Below, one piece after another: positions 58,684-64,000 of a DNA stretch of 64,000 nt; position 1 is the first letter of the stretch; each line of letters starts with the position of its first letter. Source of the DNA: Steromphala cineraria (taxonomy: Eukaryota; Mollusca; Gastropoda; Trochida; Trochidae); contig OU744724.1 in NCBI GenBank assembly GCA_916613615.1, positions 20,322,171 to 20,386,170 on the forward strand. Reading direction: 5' to 3'. The translations under genes were made by a program, and so were the position numbers. Under the pieces are notes generated by a model that had not been told where the DNA came from, did not search any database, and saw nothing but the letters and a program-made list of their open reading frames with translations.

Positions 58684-59382
58684 TCCCCTAATAAGGGCCA
58701 CAGGGGCCACACCCTAAAAACCTATTTTCATCTTCTTCTCCAGAACCATGAGGCCTAGAAAGTTGAAACTTTGTGTACAGACTCCTTGACTAGTGAAGAT
58801 TATATATTGTAGCTTTGGTGGCCCTGTGACCCCTAATAAAGGCCATAGGGGCCACACCCTAAAAACCTATTTTCATATCCGTCCGTCCGTAAACTTTGTG
58901 GAATTTCGACTTCTTCTCCAGAAGCATAAGGCCTAGAAAGCTAAAACTTTGTGTACAGACTCCTTGACTAGTGAGGATGATGAATTGTAGCTTTATAATA
59001 ATAATAAAGGCAACAGGAACGTCCTTCAAATCTATTTTCATCTTCTCCTGAAGTATAAGGCCTAGAAAACTGAAACTTGTTGCCTTTATACAGTGTTTAA
59101 AATATTGCCCGTCAGCCAGTCCTTGAACTGGCTACTTTTTGCCAGGAGTGGTTACTTTTTGGTCAGGACTGGTAACTTTTCAATTTTTTTCTTAAATTTC
59201 CCAAAGGAATTGACCAATGAATTTTCAAGACAGGCTATATTTCCAATCTATTTTATACACTGCTATATACTTAATTTTATGATTGGTGACCCTGTGGCCT
59301 CTACAAAAGGGGAATCACATTGGCCACACTCTACATCATAGTTGATGATGAAGCCTGATGAGCTACAGAGCCAATGGCTCTA
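58684..59382 (-). mobile_element. Partial family B element, broken by the LINE block and a MITE
   Basis: About two or three 145-bp units and the terminal CAGAGCCAATGGCTCTA are present; the other end is replaced by the duplicated LINE block. A misplaced (GTCC)n fragment (CCGTCCGTCCGTAAACTTTG) lies at ~58879, suggesting internal rearrangement. Confidence 0.75.
59091..59262. mobile_element. 172-bp CAGTGTATAAAAT-type MITE, copy 2, nested in family B
   Basis: It has the same length as the copy at 20571 and is inverted. The flanks CTTTATA (59084-59090) and CTATATA (59263-59269) are an imperfect duplication. The family B copy at ~41208 shows the uninterrupted site CCTATATACTGAATTTTATG. Confidence 0.8.
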
Positions 59383-59795
59383 TTTTTGTAATAGATATAC
59401 CTACTGAATAGAAAAGTTTTTCAAGATATAAAGAAAAAAAGCATTTGTACAAAAAAGTTAACATAAGTAATGGTGGCAATCCAAAACCCGCCATCCATTA
59501 TGTCGTAATTATGACAAGAAAAAAGTTGTAGAAATAAAGTAAAAATACAAAGCCAACACAAAGTTAATTTATCTTATCAATGATAAAGCATTCAATATTG
59601 TAAGACATAAATGCATTTAAAAAAATCAATTTCAACATGAAAATCAATTTTAATGGATCAGAAGAAGACCAGGGGGATGCCAATGCATTTGTTAAATCAA
59701 TCTTAGCAATCACATCTAAACAACAAAATAATTTACTAATAAAGACAAGTATCTTAAATGCTCCTGTTCAATCAACTAAAAAATCAAATCTATTT
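59383..59795. other. No gene seen
   Basis: AT-rich sequence before the minisatellite. A 66-codon frame from 59637 has no splice support. Confidence 0.4.
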
Positions 59796-59799
59796 TGCA

Positions 59800-60510
59800 G
59801 GACGAGAGAAGACCCAGAGGGATGCCGGGCCAGATGAAGACCAAGGGACATGCCAGTCCAGAGGAAGACCCAGAGGGATGCCGGGCCAGAGGAAGACCAA
59901 GGGACATGCCAGTCCAGAGGAAGACCCAGGGGCATGCCAGTCCAATGGAAGACCCAGGGCCATGCCAGTCCAATGGAAGACCCAGGGGCATGCCAGTCCA
60001 ATGGAAGGCCCAGGGGCATGCCAGTCCAGAGGAAGACCCAGGAGCATGCCAGTCCAATGGAAGACCCAGGGCTATGCCAGTCCAATGGAAGACCCAGGGA
60101 GATGCCGGGCCAGAAGGAAGATCAAGGGAGGTGCAGGACCAGAAGGAAGACCCAGGACCATGCCGGTCCAAAAGGAAGACCCAGGGCCATGCCAGGCCAG
60201 AAGGAAGACCCAGGGCGATGCCAGGCCAGAAGGAAGACTAAGGGAGATGCCAGGCCAGAAGGAAGACCAAGGGCCATGACAGGCCAGAAGGAAGACCAAA
60301 GGGCATGCCAGCCCAGAGGAAGACCAAGGGCCATGCCGGGCCAGAAGGAAGACCAAGGGAGATGCCGGGCAAGAAGGAAGACCAAGGGAGATGCCGGGCC
60401 AGAAGGAAAACCAAGGGGCATGCCAGCCCAGAGGAAGACCCAGAGAGATGCCGGGCCAGAAGGAAGACCAAGGGGCATGCCGGGCCAGAAGGAAGACCCA
60501 AGTGGGCTAT
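59800..60510. repeat. 28-29-bp minisatellite open in all frames
   Basis: About 25 copies with the core GGAAGACCCAGGG and CATGCC(A/G)G. The first half (to ~60090) is mainly 28-bp units with CCAGTCCAATGG, the second half mostly 29-bp units with GGCCAGAAGG. Because 28 and 29 are not multiples of three, each frame cycles through all three, and both strands lack stops for long stretches. It is GC-rich against an AT-rich background. I see no start or splice context strong enough to call a gene. Confidence 0.85.
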
Positions 60511-60869
60511 GCTAGATGCAGCGACCGAGAGAGGTATGAATCATATCAATTTTGCACACAAGTAAATATAAATTATAAATTTGAAGCTGCTTATGGCTGA
60601 ATTATTGCACACTCCATAAAACAACTTACTCACTAAATAAAATTCATATGAAACACTGATTTATTTAAAATCATACTGTCCCAATTTTGACCCGATTTCA
60701 TATCCAAGTAAACATTAATCCTAAATAGTACCAAGCAATAATTTTCACCTGTGCAAAACAATTAATGAATTATTGTTAATTTCTTCCGTTAGCGGAGAGG
60801 GCTTCCCCGCGCTATTTTTAGACATCTTGTGCCGTTTCCATATAAAGAAAGTTCTAAACGGCCTGGACC
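60511..60869. other. No gene seen
   Basis: Single-copy-looking AT-rich sequence between the minisatellite and the TTAA-flanked element. Confidence 0.4.
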
Positions 60870-60873
60870 TTAA

Positions 60874-62492
60874 AGAGACACTCTGCGAGTTAACAATCAG
60901 TTATAAAAATTACCAAAAAATCAACAAACGTATGAAAAGCATATACAATTTTTGTGAAAATTTTCCGATCATGATTTTTGATGATACAGGCCAAAATCTG
61001 GAAACGAATTGACATGTCTAAAAATAGATCGGCTCGAGAGGATACTAGGGCAATGCAATATGGGGTCGTGGTGTGTTTATACGAAGGCTCTAATGAAGCT
61101 AAAAGTCAAGCGGACTCTCGATTGTCACAAGATGCCGGAACAGAGAAAATTGAACTGCACAAACAGCTTATTTATTTGCTATAAAATCCAAGTTGTCATA
61201 TCATCGTAGCAAAACCATTCAAGTTTTATTGCCTAAGTTATATTGTAATGACTAACAAAAGAATATGTAGGTCTAAGTTTTAATACCCGAAACATCAAAA
61301 TTATTTTGTTCATCGTATTTGCTAAATGAATCTATTCAAAACATCAGAACTTTAAACAACGTCCTCTGATATATACTAAATATTCTATTATATATCATTA
61401 TATCATTGTTAAACATTAACGAGAAGCATCATCTGAATTAATGTTCTGAATTTATCAAGTGGCTGATGATGTTTCTTTTCCTAGGGAATATTCTTTGTTT
61501 ATGTAGCTAAAAGTTTCTGCTGTTTATCGATCAATTAGAAACGTTGGCTTTCTCGAGGGTTGTTAATCGTAAATTATCCATGTGCAGATCATAAGGCAGT
61601 CATGATTTGTAAACAATGTTTGTGATCTTTTTAATTTGAAAAAAATAATTTACGATATAAAAGTATGTATCATACCAAATATGTCAACTTGAATTTAATA
61701 ACTAGATTAAATGTAGTGACTGTCAAGATGGATTGTTATTTGAAATTCCCCAATTTGTTTTTGAATTATTAGGATCACACCCGCTAGGGCAAAAGCTTAT
61801 ATGAGGCCCTAAAATTGTTTTAATAAATAGTTCATTTCCAGCTTTTTACGTATCTGTCACATATATTAGTTTTGCAAATATCATATTCAATATGAATAAA
61901 AATTATTCAAATTAATACTAAGTAATGTGGTTTGCTGTGATTATTCTTTTGCAATTTCAATAATGGGAGGCTTCTAATATAAAAGCTTCCCATAGCCAAG
62001 AAAATTTCCTGCCACGTCTAAAGATGTTTGCAGATAAAAGTTAAGTTTTAATATTCTTAGGAATACAATTCTAATGAATTAAAACCAATGATTATCTATA
62101 GTGCAGTAATTTTGATGATATTATGTCAGTATACGCGTTTAAATCGGTGTCATTTTATGGAATTTCATCGGAAAATGAAAGTTCGTGTTTTTATTGCTAA
62201 TGAAAAATTTGATGGCGGCAATGCAGTGTATTATGCGTCAACCCGACTCGTGTGTTGTTCACGCAAACGCAACTTTTGAAAAACCCAGCTGCTAAATATA
62301 GGATTTTGTGTAGCGCACGCTCCTGGACAATAACATTGCCTTTTTGCACTAAATAGAGATACTTCCCATGTTCCAAAAACAGTTTTGATAGTATCAGCGT
62401 ATAGAGGAAAGATTTTTCTCTGTACTGATGGTAATTTTAGATGTTCGAAGGAAAATTTCTCACATACGAACACTAACTCGCGGAGTGTCACT
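60874..62492. mobile_element. 1.6-kb TTAA-flanked TIR element without transposase
   Basis: TIRs AGAGACACTCTGCGAGTTA and AGTGACACTCCGCGAGTTA (reverse complement at the right end) are flanked by TTAA at 60870-60873 and 62493-62496. No long ORF; the interior is AT-rich. It is probably a Kolobok-like non-autonomous element, the third TTAA family here. Confidence 0.6.
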
Positions 62493-62496
62493 TTAA

Positions 62497-63009
62497 TATC
62501 AGTGAAGACAGGACCAAGTCTATCGCCGTGAGGTAGTGTTTTGAGTCAAGCAGAACAACGCACGTCGACAAAGAGTTGTTTGTAAAACGCAAGTACAAAT
62601 GTGAAAGATAATACCAATATGTTCAGTGAAATGAAGGTAAAATATCCACCAAAATAAAAAAATTTGAATTGCTTTTTTAGACCCTAGAATTTAAGAATAG
62701 TCAATATTTATGATTTAAATAATCAATTACTGGTATTCATCTACCTATGTAAGAACCGTGTGTATGTTTTCTGGATTATCAAATAGGGAGTTAATGATAC
62801 TATTAAGAGGATATTAATTGAAGATTGGGGATATGTATGTGTTAAGAAAAGGGAATTTAGGAAAAGTTCTCATCAAATTTTAGTGTTTTAGACCAATGCT
62901 TAAAATACAAGTATTTGCCTTGTGGCATTGAGTCACAATGTAAGAGTCAAAAGTTGTGATTTGTTTTAATTTCATGACAATTTGAAAATTATCAATGAAT
63001 AAGGGAGCA
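62497..63009. other. No gene seen
   Basis: AT-rich, no supported exons or repeats. Confidence 0.4.
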
Positions 63010-63118
63010 GGACGAAAGCCACCCGGACAAAAGCCACCCGGACAAATGCCACCCGGACCAAATCCACCTGGACAAAAAGCCACCTAGGACATAAGCCACC
63101 TAGGACAAAAGCCACCCA
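63010..63118. repeat. ~16-bp minisatellite
   Basis: About seven units of AAAGCCACCCGGACA, decaying to CACCTAGGACA toward the right. Confidence 0.85.
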
Positions 63119-63560
63119 CTTATTTATTGTAATATACTAATAAAATGAGTATAATAATATTATATTATGATACCATATGATATTACTTAGTCATATTATT
63201 CATCCACTAACAATATTCTGAATAAAAAAAATAAAAATTAAAACAAGTTTTTTTAACGATATGCAAAGGTATTTTATGATATACTTACATCATCTTTAAA
63301 ACGTTTAACATAGAAAAGAGGGTACGCTGGGAAAACCATTAAGTGTTTTATAGTAAATCTTTAAGAAAATTATGAATGGGCAGTGTACTGTGGTCTGATT
63401 GGTTAATCTTAAGTTAATCTGAGATAGTAGTCATTTGAACTTGGTGTTTTTGGTAGGAGGTGCTAGATTGTTTTTCATTTTATAAAAAGTAGTCAATTTA
63501 GATATTTATTATGTGAACGTAATTTTCCGGCAATCCGATTGGTCGAGGACCGGTCACGTG
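63119..63560. other. No gene seen
   Basis: AT-rich sequence; no feature could be supported. Confidence 0.4.
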
Positions 63561-63651
63561 ACAGTCGACAGAAAGTGATATTGACTTGACCCCCGTGACC
63601 CCGAGTCCGACCAAAAGTGATATTGACTTGAGTTACTAAAAATAGAGCCGA

Positions 63652-63702
63652 GGACGTCAAACCGTTGTTTCATGACGTCATGCTATTGTTATCATGACGT
63701 CA
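63652..63702. promoter_or_regulatory. CRE-type site cluster, 21-22 bp spacing
   Basis: GGACGTCA (63652), TGACGTCA (63673) and TGACGTCA (63695). The words CATGACGTCA and ATTGTTA between sites match the cluster at 29756-29787. Preceded by two copies of AAAGTGATATTGACTTGA (~63572 and ~63615). Confidence 0.45.
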
Positions 63703-63794
63703 TTGACCTGTCCTTGCCAACAATCGATCCGAAATGCCGCTCATACCTGTAGTTTTATATTTCTTTTTTCGTTTTTTAACCGAGACATAATAAA

Positions 63795-63940
63795 ACAATT
63801 ATAGACTGGTGAATTCGGTCAATACCTGTTTTTATAGACCCGAGGAAAACAAAATCGACCTCGGACTTCGTCCTCGGTCAATATTGTTTTCCTCGGGTCT
63901 ATAAAAACAGGTATTGACCTCACCACCAGTCTATAATTGT
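63795..63940. mobile_element. 146-bp near-perfect palindrome
   Basis: ACAATTATAGACTGGTG...CACCAGTCTATAATTGT with ~70-bp arms around CCTCGGACTTCGTCCTCGG. It adjoins the CRE cluster, as at 29.5-29.8 kb. Probably part of a foldback element. Confidence 0.7.
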
Positions 63941-64000
63941 ATAATATCTACGTTCTGCTAGTGGTTTCTAATTTGTTTCGTCATAAATTGTCTTATGGCT

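Larger units (their letters stand above)
53684..58708. repeat. 2.51-kb direct tandem duplication containing a LINE
   Basis: Copy 1 (53684-56195) and copy 2 (56196-58708) match along their length by comparison at many points. The offset is 2512 bp until the C run (55182-55190 versus 57694-57703), after which it is 2513. The junction shares ACA on both sides. The right flank after copy 2 continues the 145-bp family B repeat that is cut short at the end of copy 1. Confidence 0.9.

Noticed and set aside
59768..60501. Long ORFs on both strands near 60 kb
   Set aside because: Produced by the 28-29-bp minisatellite in every frame; no start or splice context. Reported as a repeat and a finding instead of a gene.

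Overview
This window looks like nuclear DNA of a marine invertebrate, most probably a bivalve mollusc. It is AT-rich and has small phase-matched exons with GT..AG introns, an animal LRRC74-type gene, L1/Tx1-like LINEs, and many non-autonomous elements that pair short tandem repeats with (ACGG)n tracts and terminal hairpins. No bacterial genes, rRNA, convincing tRNA or CRISPR array was seen. The bivalve assignment is inference from repeat style.

Layout. 1-810: 3' part of a tandem-repeat element with a (GGC)n tract and terminal hairpin. 1123-3390 (minus): 5' part of a secreted mucin-like gene with a lamin-tail-like (LTD) C-terminal region, running off the left edge; one intron holds a 248-bp foldback element with a 9-bp target duplication. 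3641-3790: 30-bp minisatellite. 5215-16370: an older ~165-bp repeat into which two very large elements (6213-10066 and 10075-15981) are inserted, carrying about 24 and 38 copies of a ~146-bp unit. 16371-26690: mostly non-coding, with MITEs, a degenerate TGGTATGATA-type simple repeat and two weak exon candidates. 26694-36405 (plus): the best gene, a complete 12-coding-exon, 794-residue LRRC74-like leucine-rich-repeat protein. 36568-48600: MITEs and reverse-oriented copies of the big tandem-repeat element, including a diverged subfamily with a 145-bp unit and a 435-bp higher-order repeat. 48900-52565 (minus): a decayed L1/Tx1-like LINE interrupted by a 272-bp MITE. 53143-53646 (minus): a possible two-exon, 46-residue ORF. 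53684-58708: a nearly perfect 2.51-kb tandem duplication carrying a second LINE that lacks its RT core. 59800-60510: 28-29-bp minisatellite open in all frames. 60870-62496: a 1.6-kb TIR element with TTAA target duplications. 63560-63940: CRE-site cluster plus a large palindrome.

Themes. (1) One element family appears in this window with tandem arrays from under one unit to about 38 units, all with the same ends: subterminal inverted repeats, (ACGG)n and a hairpin-rich end, as in HINE/Helentron-like or 'pearl'-type elements. (2) Several repeat families carry dense nuclear-receptor-type half-sites (RGGTCA), and two palindromic elements carry TGACGTCA sites spaced 20-22 bp apart. (3) At least six MITE types are defined here from TIRs and usually target duplications. 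The only genes I consider well supported are the LRRC74-like gene and the mucin/LTD gene.
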